A DNA stretch of 11,812 nucleotides, taken from NCBI GenBank assembly GCA_002168195.1, contig NHBP01000040.1, positions 25,950 through 37,761 on the forward strand, read 5' to 3'. The notes under the pieces are model-generated. The model ran no database searches and had not been told where the DNA came from. It saw nothing but the letters and a program-made list of their open reading frames with translations. Origin of the DNA: Planctomycetaceae bacterium TMED10 (GTDB lineage Bacteria; Planctomycetota; Planctomycetia; Pirellulales; UBA7805). Every line of letters starts with the position of its first letter. Position 1 is the stretch's first letter. This document shows positions 1 through 8,340 of this stretch, piece after piece. A program made the position numbers and the translations under genes.

Positions 1-2
1 GA

Positions 3-263
3 GAGGAGGATGTGCCCTCGGCGAGTCACACAATTCGTGGACAGCACTCCGCCGATGCGGTCGCTGCTGCCCAACTGCTTGCTGCTCGGGAGCAGGCTAA
101 TTTGTTTCTTTTGAGTCAGCTCGAGGAAGACGTCGTCTCTGAATTGGGGTTCGCACCGGTAGAAGAGGCGGCAGATATTGATCGATTATGCAATCGCTGT
201 GAATCTTGCATCTTGATTTCTTCTGCCCAATTTGCCGACACGCACGCTGTGAATGCATCTTGA
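3..263 (+). CDS. C-terminal fragment of a LarA-like (lactate racemase domain) protein
   Basis: The reading frame is open from the window edge and ends at TGA 261-263, so this is the tail of a gene that starts outside the window. An internal GTG at 12 could be mistaken for a start, but the frame continues upstream of it with Glu-Glu-Asp. The roughly 86 residues visible contain a HSADAV stretch, a LLSQLEEDVVSELGFAP segment and an ESCILISSAQ segment. From memory these resemble the C-terminal end of planctomycete proteins of the nickel-dependent lactate racemase-like (LarA, DUF2088) family, where a similar 'LS.L..E.VE.LG.AP' passage precedes a 'SC.....AQ' strand. None of the nickel or cofactor binding part is in view, so activity cannot be judged. 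The next gene starts 39 nt downstream on the same strand and may be co-transcribed. Confidence 0.5.
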   Translation, partial: EEDVPSASHTIRGQHSADAVAAAQLLAAREQANLFLLSQLEEDVVSELGFAPVEEAADIDRLCNRCESCILISSAQFADTHAVNAS

Positions 264-302
264 GCGACGCTTTCCAAATTTCAAAACGATGAAAAAGCGA
301 TC

Positions 303-1592
303 ATGGCCCGGATGATACTGATTGCACTTGGCAGTTCCGGTGATGTTCATCCGGTACTGGGTATTGCGGAAGAACTTGCACGCCGTCACCACGAAGTATT
401 CGTGGTGACCAACCCCAGTTTTGAATCACTGGTGAAACGTCTCGGTTTTCAATTTCGACCCTTGGGAACAGCAGCCGAGTTTGATGCGGTGGCCGACGAC
501 CCTGATGTCTGGCATCCGGTTCGTGGAATTAAAATGTTGGTGCGGTGGGCCATCCTGCACACCATGCGACCGATTTACGAACTGCTCGAGGAACTACATA
601 TCCCCGACCAGACGGTGGTTGCTGCGCCGCTCACCGCTTTTGGAGCGAGGATCGCCCAAGAAAAGTTCGGCATTCGGCTCGCCACGCTTCATTTGCAACC
701 GGTCGTTTTTCGGAGCGTATACGATACACCACGTATTCCGCCAATGCTTACCGGCCCCCGCGTTCCACACTGGCTCAAGCGACTTCAATTCTATCTGGCC
801 GATCGCCTGCTGGTCGATCCTATCCTTACCCGGGAAACGAATGCCTTCCGAGGTGAGTTGGGATTGCGACCGGTGCAACGATTAATGAATCGGTGGTGTC
901 ACTCCCCGGATTGTGTGATTGGTTTGTTTCCCGATTGGTACGCTTCGCTCCAGGCCGACTGGCCTCCGAATACCCACCTTACGGGGTTTCCGCTATGGGA
1001 TGAGAGCGTTCTGGATGCACGGGATCAGGGATTGCAAAAATTTCTGGAAGCTGGAACCCCTCCGCTCGTTTTCACCCCTGGATCCGCGATGCGACACGGA
1101 AAAGATTTTTTTGAAGTTGCCGTTGCCGCGACCGAGCAACTCGGCAAAAGAGCGATTTTACTGAGTCAACATGCGGCACATATTCCAGTAGGCTTACCTG
1201 CCGGAATTGTCCATTTCCCCTATGTTCCCTTCAGCCAACTTCTGCCGCAAGCAGCTGCACTTGTGCATCACGGAGGGATTGGATCCACGGGGCAAGCGCT
1301 TAGCGCAGGTATTCCGCAATTGATTATGGCGATGGCGTTCGACCAGCCCGATAATGCCAACCGCGTGCAGCGTTTAGGCGTCGGGGGAGGCCTTTCGAGA
1401 CATCAATTTCAAGCTCCACGCGTTACAAAAATGCTGGATCGCATGCTCGGTTGTCCAGAAATGTCGGCCCGCTGCAAGCAGGTGGCCGGGCATTTCTCGT
1501 CTGCAAAGCCGATCCCCGCAACGGCCGATCTGATCGAACAGATGCTGACGGTCCCGCGATCCGGCGAGTCAGATCATGCTACGGTGTGCTGA
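303..1592 (+). CDS. GT-B glycosyltransferase, UGT/MGT-like (COG1819 type)
   Basis: A complete 429-residue protein with the two-domain layout of nucleotide-sugar-dependent GT1/GT28-like enzymes. The N-terminal Rossmann half opens with GSSGDVHPVLG (10-20) and a Val-Thr-Asn-Pro strand end (35-38), as in the acceptor-binding domain of macrolide, sterol and rhamnosyl transferases. The C-terminal donor half has the strand VFTPGS (256-261) and the UGT-type signature HHGGIGSTGQALSAGIPQL (322-340), followed by FDQPDNA (346-352), where the acidic residue and Gln usually contact the sugar of the UDP or TDP donor. No signal peptide or membrane span is evident, so it is probably cytoplasmic or membrane-peripheral. 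The start ATG at 303 has no Shine-Dalgarno. It lies 39 nt after the LarA-like gene. The acceptor cannot be told from sequence; a lipid or a polyketide-like molecule are both possible. Confidence 0.88.
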   Translation: MARMILIALGSSGDVHPVLGIAEELARRHHEVFVVTNPSFESLVKRLGFQFRPLGTAAEFDAVADDPDVWHPVRGIKMLVRWAILHTMRPIYELLEELHIPDQTVVAAPLTAFGARIAQEKFGIRLATLHLQPVVFRSVYDTPRIPPMLTGPRVPHWLKRLQFYLADRLLVDPILTRETNAFRGELGLRPVQRLMNRWCHSPDCVIGLFPDWYASLQADWPPNTHLTGFPLWDESVLDARDQGLQKFLEAGTPPLVFTPGSAMRHGKDFFEVAVAATEQLGKRAILLSQHAAHIPVGLPAGIVHFPYVPFSQLLPQAAALVHHGGIGSTGQALSAGIPQLIMAMAFDQPDNANRVQRLGVGGGLSRHQFQAPRVTKMLDRMLGCPEMSARCKQVAGHFSSAKPIPATADLIEQMLTVPRSGESDHATVC

Positions 1593-1634
1593 GCAAAAAA
1601 ATGGGTGTCTGATCTAGGGTTCGTCCTCCTGGAA

Positions 1635-1643
1635 TGAGATAAT
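1635..1643 (+). promoter_or_regulatory. Possible extended -10 promoter upstream of the BatA-like gene
   Basis: TGAGATAAT in the 1593-1688 gap matches the bacterial extended -10 pattern (TG, one base, then a 5-of-6 match to TATAAT). I see no good -35 at the usual distance. Transcription would begin near 1650, giving a leader of about 40-70 nt. This rests on consensus matching only, and planctomycete promoters are less well characterised. Confidence 0.25.
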
Positions 1644-1721
1644 AAGGAAAGACGATTCGCGTGATTATTACTTTTAGTATCGGGAAACCTGTTCATCGTA
1701 CCAACATTTATAACACCACTG

Positions 1722-3842
1722 TTGCTTGCTGGTGGCCTCTTGGTGGCGATACCGATCGTGCTGCATCTAGCTATGCGCGAGCGGCCACGGAAACTGGAAT
1801 TCCCCGCCCTTCGCTTTCTGCAGATTCGTAAGGAATCGAATCGGCGAAGATTAAAGATTCGTCACCTTTTGTTACTCCTGCTCCGCTGCCTGGCGGTTTT
1901 GCTTCTTGCCTTCGCGTTAGCACGTCCTGTTTTTCATTCCTCGAGTTTTTTTTCGGCAGGTTCCGCACCTGTGGCGGCGGCAATCGCTTTTGACACCCGA
2001 CCCCGCATGAATTATCTCCGTGAAAATAAAACAAGACTCCAAGTTGCACGGGACGTAGGACTCGAAGTAATCGAGCAGTTGCCTAAAGGTAGTCAGATCG
2101 TCGTCTTGGACTCAACCGGTCCGCGCAGTCAGTTTGATCGCGATCGGGGTGCTTCGATCGATCGGATCGCACAGTTGGCCGATGCCGATGGCGCGGCAGA
2201 TCTCAATACCTTGGTGGACAATGCGATCGCGCTTTTGGAAAAAAGCGACCAACCGCGAAAGGAACTCTATCTGCTGACTGACATGGGAGCTGTGGATTGG
2301 GATTCCCAGGCAACCGAAGCTACTTGGAAACGGCGGTTGGAAAAATATCCGGATATTCATTTTTCGCTTCTTGATGTCGGCGTCGAAAATCCGACGAACG
2401 CTTCACTCGGAAACCTTCGCCTGGATCGCACGGTCGTTTCGGAAAAGGATTTAATACGTATCCGTACGGAGTTGCGATGCACGGGCTGTTCGGGTCGACA
2501 ATTAGCAGAATGTTTTGTCTTTGATCGCAATGGCGCAGCAGAAAAGAAAGGTGAAAAGTGGATCGACTGTAACGCGGGTGATACGCTACCGGTCGAATTT
2601 CAGATTCGCGCCGGAGACCAGGGAGTTCTGCAAGGTTACGTGGAACTCTCCAAGCAAGACGGTTTGCCGATTGATAACCGAAGATATTTCACAATCTCAA
2701 TCCGGGACCCTTATCAAATTCTGATTGTAGCGCCCGAACCTGTACAGCAACAGAGTCGCACACTATCGACTGCAATCGCTCCACCCACGCTCAGTCAGCA
2801 AGGAGAGACACGCTACGAGTTAGAGTCTATTTCCTATGCGGCCCTGGCAAATGAAAATCTCGACGGACTCGACGCCGTCTGGCTTCTGGATCCCCCTCCA
2901 CTTTCGGCCGAGCAATGGAATCACCTTTTGACACTGGTCGATGCCGGAGGTGGCTTGGCGATTGCACTCGGAAGCAATGCAGGAATGACACCGGAAGTGT
3001 TTAACGCCACGGCATCTCCTGAGATTATGCCTGCAAAGTTGCTGCGGCAGTGGCGCGGTGATCTTTACTTGGCTCCGCAGCGACTGGAGCATCCGCTACT
3101 TCAGCGGTTCAAGGCGAGGGAGGGTAGCATTCCCTGGCGAGAAAATCCCGTGTTTAAAATCTGGGAGGTTGGTCCTATCTCCCAGGAATCACGAGTTGTA
3201 ATCCCCTACGACAACGGGAAACCCGCGCTTATTGCGGGTGATCTGGGACGGGGTCGGGTGCTGTTACTGACGACATCGCTTTCTCCAGGAACCGGCAAAC
3301 TGTGGAATGAATTGCTAGCGCCGCGTGAGATGGCATGGCCCGGTTTTGTGCTTGTCGGCATGATGGCCGAATACCTCGTCGGCAGCACGGGGGCTCAACT
3401 CAACTATCGCACCGGTGAACTGGCAAGCTTGCCGGTCTATGCAGAAGATCGGAACATCGATTCTTATTTACTCCAATCCCCCACAGGAAGTCGGCGCATT
3501 GCGCCAGATGACCAGGGCGATCAAATTCTGGTTACGAGTACAGAATTTTCCGGTAACTATCGAATCGGCGCCGGAGGAAATGAGGGAACCGAATATGGTT
3601 TTAGTGTGAACCTGCCGGCTGAACAGACTGATCTAACGCGGGCTGATCGCATCGACTGGGCGCAACGCTATTCCGAAGATCGTTTACCAATCCACACCCT
3701 GACCGATTCGCTCAATCGATTGCGAGAGGATGCAGAGGCAAAAACCAAATGGGAGGCCGCGCCCTGGTTACTTTTGGCCCTCTCTATTGTTGTTGCAACA
3801 GAAGGACTTTTAGCAACTTTTTTTTACCAGCGACCGAAATAG
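1722..3842 (+). CDS. BatA-domain membrane protein with degenerate vWA and GATase-like regions
   Basis: A 706-residue protein (from TTG 1722) of the planctomycete BatA-domain type. Residues 1-18 form the first membrane helix. A basic patch with FPALRFLQ (27-34) follows, then a second helix around 48-70 ending in ALARPV. This is the BatA/aerotolerance-regulator N-terminal pattern. A vWA-like region follows (about 84-220), but the usual D-x-S-x-S metal site reads DTRPR (91-95), so metal binding by this motif is probably lost. Residues 331-550 resemble the class I glutamine-amidotransferase-like fold (DAGGGLAIALGS, 407-418) without a catalytic cysteine elbow. A final helix lies at about 682-701. 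No ATG, GTG or TTG occurs in frame between the stop at 1662-1664 and 1722; similarity seems to extend upstream, so CTG 1689 may be the true start. The partner vWA gene follows 48 nt later. MoxR-type ATPase and DUF58 genes, common partners, are not in view. Confidence 0.85.
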   Translation: MLAGGLLVAIPIVLHLAMRERPRKLEFPALRFLQIRKESNRRRLKIRHLLLLLLRCLAVLLLAFALARPVFHSSSFFSAGSAPVAAAIAFDTRPRMNYLRENKTRLQVARDVGLEVIEQLPKGSQIVVLDSTGPRSQFDRDRGASIDRIAQLADADGAADLNTLVDNAIALLEKSDQPRKELYLLTDMGAVDWDSQATEATWKRRLEKYPDIHFSLLDVGVENPTNASLGNLRLDRTVVSEKDLIRIRTELRCTGCSGRQLAECFVFDRNGAAEKKGEKWIDCNAGDTLPVEFQIRAGDQGVLQGYVELSKQDGLPIDNRRYFTISIRDPYQILIVAPEPVQQQSRTLSTAIAPPTLSQQGETRYELESISYAALANENLDGLDAVWLLDPPPLSAEQWNHLLTLVDAGGGLAIALGSNAGMTPEVFNATASPEIMPAKLLRQWRGDLYLAPQRLEHPLLQRFKAREGSIPWRENPVFKIWEVGPISQESRVVIPYDNGKPALIAGDLGRGRVLLLTTSLSPGTGKLWNELLAPREMAWPGFVLVGMMAEYLVGSTGAQLNYRTGELASLPVYAEDRNIDSYLLQSPTGSRRIAPDDQGDQILVTSTEFSGNYRIGAGGNEGTEYGFSVNLPAEQTDLTRADRIDWAQRYSEDRLPIHTLTDSLNRLREDAEAKTKWEAAPWLLLALSIVVATEGLLATFFYQRPK

Positions 3843-3890
3843 GAATGGGAACGTTTTTTTCGTAAACATCAAAAACCTTTTTTAATTTCC

Positions 3891-6206
3891 ATGCAGCACT
3901 GGCGCCTTAGTCCAATTACTGAACAGTACCTCTCAGGGGGAGCGTATTTCGTATTTGCCGTGGTTGCGATTGCGCTTTTGGCAACCTGGGCAGCATCTGT
4001 TTTCTTCACGCCACTCCCGCTACAGCGACGGCTTGTTCTGGCAGCGCTTCGACTTGCTTTGACTTTCACCCTCTTGTTCATACTGCTGCGACCGAGTCAC
4101 ATCATCACTGAAAATGAAAAGCAGTCAGCCACACTCCTCTTACTTGTCGACCAATCACGCAGCATGCAGATCCAAGATACACCCAGTGGAGAATCACGCT
4201 GGAGACAAATGAAAAGCCTGCTGATGAATCTCCGAGGCCCTCTCGAACGGTTACGTGAGGAACAAGAGTTCGAGATCAGCGTTTATGCATTTGACAAAAA
4301 TGCTGAGGCGATTGATCTTGATGAATTTCTTGCGGCTACCACGCTACCTGACGGTAGTGAAAGTGGCTACGGAGTGAGCATGCAGGACGTCCTGCGCAGG
4401 GAAGATGGAAAACGACTACTCGGTATGATTCTTCTTGGAGATGGTGCAGAACAAACGGTTGGGATTACGGAAACGGATCCCGATAGTGTCGCCCGCATGC
4501 TCGAACGACTCGGCTGCCCACTTTACGCTGTGCCTTTTGGGGACCGAAAAGGTAGCGGAGAGGTACGCGACATCGAAGTTTCCTCCATGCCGGACGATTT
4601 TGTGGTGTTTGCAAAAAACCGTGTGCCTATTCGAGGAACATTACAAATCTCAGGTTACCTCAACAAAGATTTACCGCTCGAGTTGGTCCTCGTAGGACCC
4701 AACGCAAAAGAAGAGGTGGTAGCCACGCAGCAGGTCACCCAGGGTGAGACCAATGCAGACATTGCCTTTGAATTCGATTACATCCCCGACAAACCGGGAA
4801 AATATAAAATTGTCGTGCAGGTCCCACCCCAGGAAGGTGAAATCACCACGGACAATAATGCGCTGCCGGCTGTGCTTACCGTTCTCGAAGGAGGCATCCG
4901 GATTCTCTATGTTGAGGGCGAAATCCGTCGTGAACAGCGATTTCTTCGCAGGGCATTGGCAAGCTCTCCGGATATGGACGTGACTCTTCTTACACTCAAT
5001 CCGCGCGATAGGAATACTTGGCCGCGCAAGGATCTTGCATCGTATTTTGAGCCTGGAGCGTACGATGTGACCATTCTCGGAGACGTTGACGCGCGCGTTT
5101 TCTTCCAGGGCAGTATCAGCAAACGCGAAAAAGGCGATTTGCAATCCCTGCGAGAGAGTGTTCTGGATGGTGCTGGATTACTAATGCTCGGTGGATGGCA
5201 CAGCTTCCGTGCGGGTGGCTACCACACAACACCGCTGGCTACGATCAGCCCCGTAAAAATGGATCCTCAAATTGATCGGTTTGTGATCCAACAATTTGAC
5301 GAACCGGTCGACCAAAGTCTTCACCTCCCTGGGCCGCTCGCCATGCAACCCACCGTACCATGGGGCGCGCAAAGTGAAATCATGCAAATCACTTCCGATG
5401 GAAATAATCAATCCGCTTGGCTGCGACTTCCACCCCTGACAGGCGCGAACCGGTTCCGTGGGATAAAATCCGGGGCCCGCGTTTTGGCGGATGACGGCAA
5501 AGGGAATCCGCTGCTTGTCACTGCGGAACCTGGGGGTCGAGTCATCTCTTTTGCCGGTGATTCCACGTGGCGGTGGGTCATGCAAGGTTTTCGCGAGAGC
5601 TATCAACGATTCTGGCGACAAGTCGTTCTCTGGTTGGCCCGTAAGGAGGAACAAAAAATAAATGATATCTGGGTCAAACTAGATCGCCGTCGGTTCACGC
5701 CCGGCGAGCGAATTACCTTTGAAGCAGGCCAAAGAAAGGGCAAAGGCGATTCTGAGAAACTCCAACTTGTGGCGTCCATCCTTGGCCCGGATGGTCGGCG
5801 CGAAGAAATCCCCTTGGTGCGAAATGGCGAGAACTTCTCAGGCATCCTCCGCGATTGCGAAACGCTTGGAAATTATTCATTAACCGTTGCGGCAAAAGGA
5901 AAAGCACCTGATCGATCGGACTCAGCACAATTTTTCGTCTACACCAAAGACAGAGAATTGGCAGGCGCAACGAGCGATGCATCGATGCTCAAAAGTCTGG
6001 CTTATCAGACAAGAGATGTGGGAGGCAAAGTGGTTTCCCCCGAAGAGTTGAATAACCTCGTGCAAGAACTGATTATTACTCCGCTGGAAATGGAAGAAAA
6101 AATAAAGGTGAGCGTCAGCTTTTGGGACAAGTGGTATGTTCTAATAATTTTTGTCAGCCTTATTGGGACCGAATGGTTTTTACGCAAATTATGGCGTCTG
6201 GTCTAA
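3891..6206 (+). CDS. Membrane-anchored vWA protein with a non-catalytic glutamine-amidotransferase-like domain
   Basis: A 771-residue protein. Two N-terminal membrane helices (about 17-39 and 47-67, ending LLRPS) place the next region outside the cytoplasm or in the periplasm-like space. A vWA domain spans about 80-215 with an intact metal-ion-dependent adhesion site start, DQSRS (87-91), and the later LLGDG strand (181-185). A beta-rich linker (about 225-330) leads to a GATase1-like domain (about 335-585): RILYVEG (337-343), then LMLGGWHSF (431-439) where active enzymes carry a cysteine elbow, and ISFAGDSTWRW (552-562). The only cysteines are C209 and C656, so amidotransferase activity is not expected despite the annotation such proteins often receive. 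A last helix lies at about 748-765. It is 48 nt behind the BatA-like gene, and the two probably form one complex. Known vWA/BatA systems work with MoxR ATPases; the function here is unknown. Confidence 0.87.
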   Translation: MQHWRLSPITEQYLSGGAYFVFAVVAIALLATWAASVFFTPLPLQRRLVLAALRLALTFTLLFILLRPSHIITENEKQSATLLLLVDQSRSMQIQDTPSGESRWRQMKSLLMNLRGPLERLREEQEFEISVYAFDKNAEAIDLDEFLAATTLPDGSESGYGVSMQDVLRREDGKRLLGMILLGDGAEQTVGITETDPDSVARMLERLGCPLYAVPFGDRKGSGEVRDIEVSSMPDDFVVFAKNRVPIRGTLQISGYLNKDLPLELVLVGPNAKEEVVATQQVTQGETNADIAFEFDYIPDKPGKYKIVVQVPPQEGEITTDNNALPAVLTVLEGGIRILYVEGEIRREQRFLRRALASSPDMDVTLLTLNPRDRNTWPRKDLASYFEPGAYDVTILGDVDARVFFQGSISKREKGDLQSLRESVLDGAGLLMLGGWHSFRAGGYHTTPLATISPVKMDPQIDRFVIQQFDEPVDQSLHLPGPLAMQPTVPWGAQSEIMQITSDGNNQSAWLRLPPLTGANRFRGIKSGARVLADDGKGNPLLVTAEPGGRVISFAGDSTWRWVMQGFRESYQRFWRQVVLWLARKEEQKINDIWVKLDRRRFTPGERITFEAGQRKGKGDSEKLQLVASILGPDGRREEIPLVRNGENFSGILRDCETLGNYSLTVAAKGKAPDRSDSAQFFVYTKDRELAGATSDASMLKSLAYQTRDVGGKVVSPEELNNLVQELIITPLEMEEKIKVSVSFWDKWYVLIIFVSLIGTEWFLRKLWRLV

Positions 6207-6217
6207 CACAAGTTGCG

Positions 6218-6940
6218 CTAAGGAATCTGGGCCGTCCAACTATGCGTGGCGTATTTTTCGCGCACCAAATTCTCCATGTCGCACTGCGGCCACGCCCGCA
6301 GAGGCTCCGGGTGATCCCACGCAGAGAGCAGGGCTTGATAAACAACCTTCCGCGGTAGCTTGAGGTTTGCCACAAAGTCTCTGTGGGACCGCTGGTTCCG
6401 ATATTCTGGTTGTCGCGGAGGGAGACGCAGATAATGTGCTAACGGTTCAAGCGGCATGTCATAAAGAAGAGTGCCGTGGTACAGCAAATGATCCTTACGA
6501 CACCTGAGACTATTGCCCGAGACTTTTCTTCCTTCCACCGCCAAATCACTCGTTCCTTGACGCTCGATCTGCGGGACGACACTGCGAAGCCCCTCGGCCA
6601 AGGTGGAGAGGACATGGGCATGGGCACGGTCAATAAACCGTAGCTCCGGATATTGCTTGAGCGATAAAACAACCGCGTAAAATAAGCAGCCCGGACCGGC
6701 AACGATAGCGGCACCACCGCTGCTTCGTCGGATGACTGGAATTCCATCTTCGCCACATCGTTCCAGATCAACTTCATTTTCAAGACTCGAGCCTCTGCCG
6801 ATAACAACGAACCACTCGGTCGGCTCCCAAATGCGTAAAAACCCACCCTCATCACCGTCACGTTCAGCGGCAAGCAACAACGCCTCGTCAAAAGCGATGT
6901 TTTCTTCGGCTGCGGTGAATGTTTTATCAACCAGTTTCAT
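6218..6940 (-). CDS. Lipoate-protein ligase A family protein (single catalytic domain)
   Basis: A 240-residue protein of the BPL/LplA/LipB fold. Seen in order: AAEENIAFDEALLLAAER (10-27), as at the start of LplA-like domains; RIWEPTEWFVVIGRG (36-50); the lipoyl-binding loop RRSSGGAAIV (71-80); and EGRKVSGNSLRCRKD (136-150) with Lys139 at the position of the lipoate-contacting lysine of E. coli LplA, then HGTLLYD (155-161). The family attaches lipoate or octanoate to a lysine of 2-oxoacid dehydrogenase or glycine cleavage H proteins. The cysteine that LipM octanoyltransferases carry shortly before the Lys motif is missing, which favours a ligase or amidotransferase-like role. The separate C-terminal accessory domain of E. 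coli LplA is also absent. ATG 6940 was chosen because similarity begins there; in-frame upstream starts (7009, 7192) add non-homologous-looking residues and run into the divergent HEAT gene. It converges on the vWA gene with 11 nt between stops. Confidence 0.82.
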   Translation of the reverse strand: MKLVDKTFTAAEENIAFDEALLLAAERDGDEGGFLRIWEPTEWFVVIGRGSSLENEVDLERCGEDGIPVIRRSSGGAAIVAGPGCLFYAVVLSLKQYPELRFIDRAHAHVLSTLAEGLRSVVPQIERQGTSDLAVEGRKVSGNSLRCRKDHLLYHGTLLYDMPLEPLAHYLRLPPRQPEYRNQRSHRDFVANLKLPRKVVYQALLSAWDHPEPLRAWPQCDMENLVREKYATHSWTAQIP

Positions 6941-7173
6941 TTCACGACTTGTAATCAAAACGCGGCGGTCTAAACTAGCCTGAAGGGGGGGCAGCACCAC
7001 CTCAGACATCCCCCTATCGTACGTCTGGCGGTCCGATTGTTCTACAGTGCACCCAAAACGAGGAGGCCCTCCGGTCGCAAGGCGAAATGTGAATGTGCGT
7101 TTCCCCCTTTTAATTCCGTCCGGGAAGATTCCGATCCCTACCATCCTATGAACTGTCGCGCTAAAGTTAGTTG
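6941..7173. other. Divergent intergenic region between the lipoate-ligase-like and HEAT genes
   Basis: This 233-nt gap must hold the promoters for both divergent genes, but I find no convincing -35/-10 pair on either strand. It contains a run of seven G (6985-6991) and a run of five C (7010-7014), which could form an AGGGGG/CCCCCT hairpin with a loop of about 20 nt. The reading frame of the lipoate-ligase-like gene stays open through it, but the translation has no recognisable protein character. Confidence 0.4.
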
Positions 7174-8223
7174 ATGTCTGATCCACCACCACCAGCCGAT
7201 TCCAGACCGTCCTCGCAGGATCCTGAGACCCTGCCTCCGGTCGAGCAACCCTCTGCCGGATTCATTATCCAACTCTTCGTCATTCCGGGTTTGATCGTCC
7301 TATTTATTGTCATGCTCTGGCTCGGATTTTCCTGGCTTGCACACCGGGGCACGAATCCCGAGGAAATCGTCAGGCAAATGCGGCAAAATAAAGCCAACAG
7401 TTGGCAGCTCGCTTATAATTTTTCCGAAGAGTTGCGGCAAAACGAGCAGTACCGCAAAAACCAAGCCTTGGCCGAAGAAGTGGCTTCATTTTTAAATGAT
7501 CTGCTTGACCAGCCGTTGCCACCCAAAAGTGAAAGTGGGTTCGGCGGAACCAATCCTCGAAGTCAGGAAATTGCTCGTCGTGGATTTCTCTGCAAAGCCC
7601 TGGGAGAATTTCTGGTTCCCCCGACTGTGTTACCTGTGTTAATTCGCGCCGCATCAAGTCACGGCGATGATGACGAACTCCGCGTTAGGCTGGCCGCAAT
7701 TGAAGCGATTGCCCTTCTGGTTGAAAACACAAAAACTCCGGGAACGGATGTCTCACCAGAACTACTCGCGCTGCTTTTGGCAAACTCGGAAAATGAAGAT
7801 AGAAAAATTGCATCCCGGGCAGTTGTCGGGCTTGCCACCACCGGGCAAGTGGAAGCGACAAAGCGTTTGGAGGAAATGCTTGGTGAGGCTCATCACGTCG
7901 ATGTGTATTACAATGTGGCTACGGGTTTAGCTCGCCTCGGTAATGCAGCGTGCCTAGAAATGATTGAAGAGATGCTCGATCCAGCAACGGATCGTGCTCT
8001 GGCCGAGGAAACGAACCCCAACGAGAGAGAATTAAAACGACTGCGCATTTTACTTAATGCCCTACGCGCGACACGGTTATTGGCTCTCAACAATTCGCAA
8101 GCCAATTTACAAAGTCTTCAACGTGCGGTCGAAGAGCTGCAAGCCGGTGAAAAAAATCCACAAGTCCAAATTGAAGCCGAGTTGACACTTCAGACACTGG
8201 CAAATCGCGATCGTGATTCTTAA
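7174..8223 (+). CDS. Membrane-anchored HEAT-repeat protein
   Basis: A 349-residue protein. Residues 1-28 are Pro/Ser/Glu-rich and hydrophilic. Residues 29-54 form a single strong membrane helix (IIQLFVIPGLIVLFIVMLWL and on). The remainder is alpha-helical with HEAT-like paired helices, clearest at LRVRLAAIEAIALLVE (169-184), RKIASRAVVGLATTGQVEATKRLEEML (210-236, in two helices) and VYYNVATGLARLGNAACLEMI (244-264). HEAT repeats are protein-binding scaffolds with no catalytic residues, so this is probably a membrane-tethered adaptor; the partner is unknown. A TTG at 7171 immediately precedes the ATG at 7174; the ATG is preferred as the ordinary start. No Shine-Dalgarno is visible. It diverges from the lipoate-ligase-like gene. 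A 232-nt gap with its own likely promoter separates it from the following repeat-protein gene. Confidence 0.8.
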   Translation: MSDPPPPADSRPSSQDPETLPPVEQPSAGFIIQLFVIPGLIVLFIVMLWLGFSWLAHRGTNPEEIVRQMRQNKANSWQLAYNFSEELRQNEQYRKNQALAEEVASFLNDLLDQPLPPKSESGFGGTNPRSQEIARRGFLCKALGEFLVPPTVLPVLIRAASSHGDDDELRVRLAAIEAIALLVENTKTPGTDVSPELLALLLANSENEDRKIASRAVVGLATTGQVEATKRLEEMLGEAHHVDVYYNVATGLARLGNAACLEMIEEMLDPATDRALAEETNPNERELKRLRILLNALRATRLLALNNSQANLQSLQRAVEELQAGEKNPQVQIEAELTLQTLANRDRDS

Positions 8224-8312
8224 TCGTTTTTAACCGCTAGCGTTAGCAGCAACGGCATCTTCTTTTGCTTGCAGTCGGTTCTCTCGCCATCGGGCGTGGT
8301 CTAAATCAACCT

Positions 8313-8340
8313 TTCACATGGGCGGCAATTGATGTATAAG
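8313..8340 (+). promoter_or_regulatory. Sigma70-like promoter for the 16-residue-repeat protein gene
   Basis: TTCACA (8313-8318, five of six matches to TTGACA) and TATAAG (8335-8340, five of six matches to TATAAT) are separated by 16 nt. Transcription would start near 8347 and leave a leader of about 110 nt before ATG 8456. This is the best -35/-10 pair I see in the window. It is supported by consensus and position only. Confidence 0.45.

Noticed and set aside
1620..1630. TTCGTCCTCCT, the exact reverse complement of the AGGAGGACGAA at 10398-10408
   Set aside because: An 11-base match is expected by chance many times in a window of this size, and the two sites are in unrelated gene contexts.
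4893..5645. Functional glutamine amidotransferase activity
   Set aside because: The domain contains no cysteine at all where the nucleophile should be; the only cysteines of the protein are at residues 209 and 656.
5181..5654. 157-residue open frame on the minus strand within the vWA gene
   Set aside because: Shadow of the well-supported 771-residue sense protein, with no recognisable domain.
6941..7192. In-frame 84-residue N-terminal extension of the lipoate-ligase-like protein
   Set aside because: Family similarity begins at the Met of ATG 6940. The extension looks like random translation and overlaps the start of the divergent HEAT gene.
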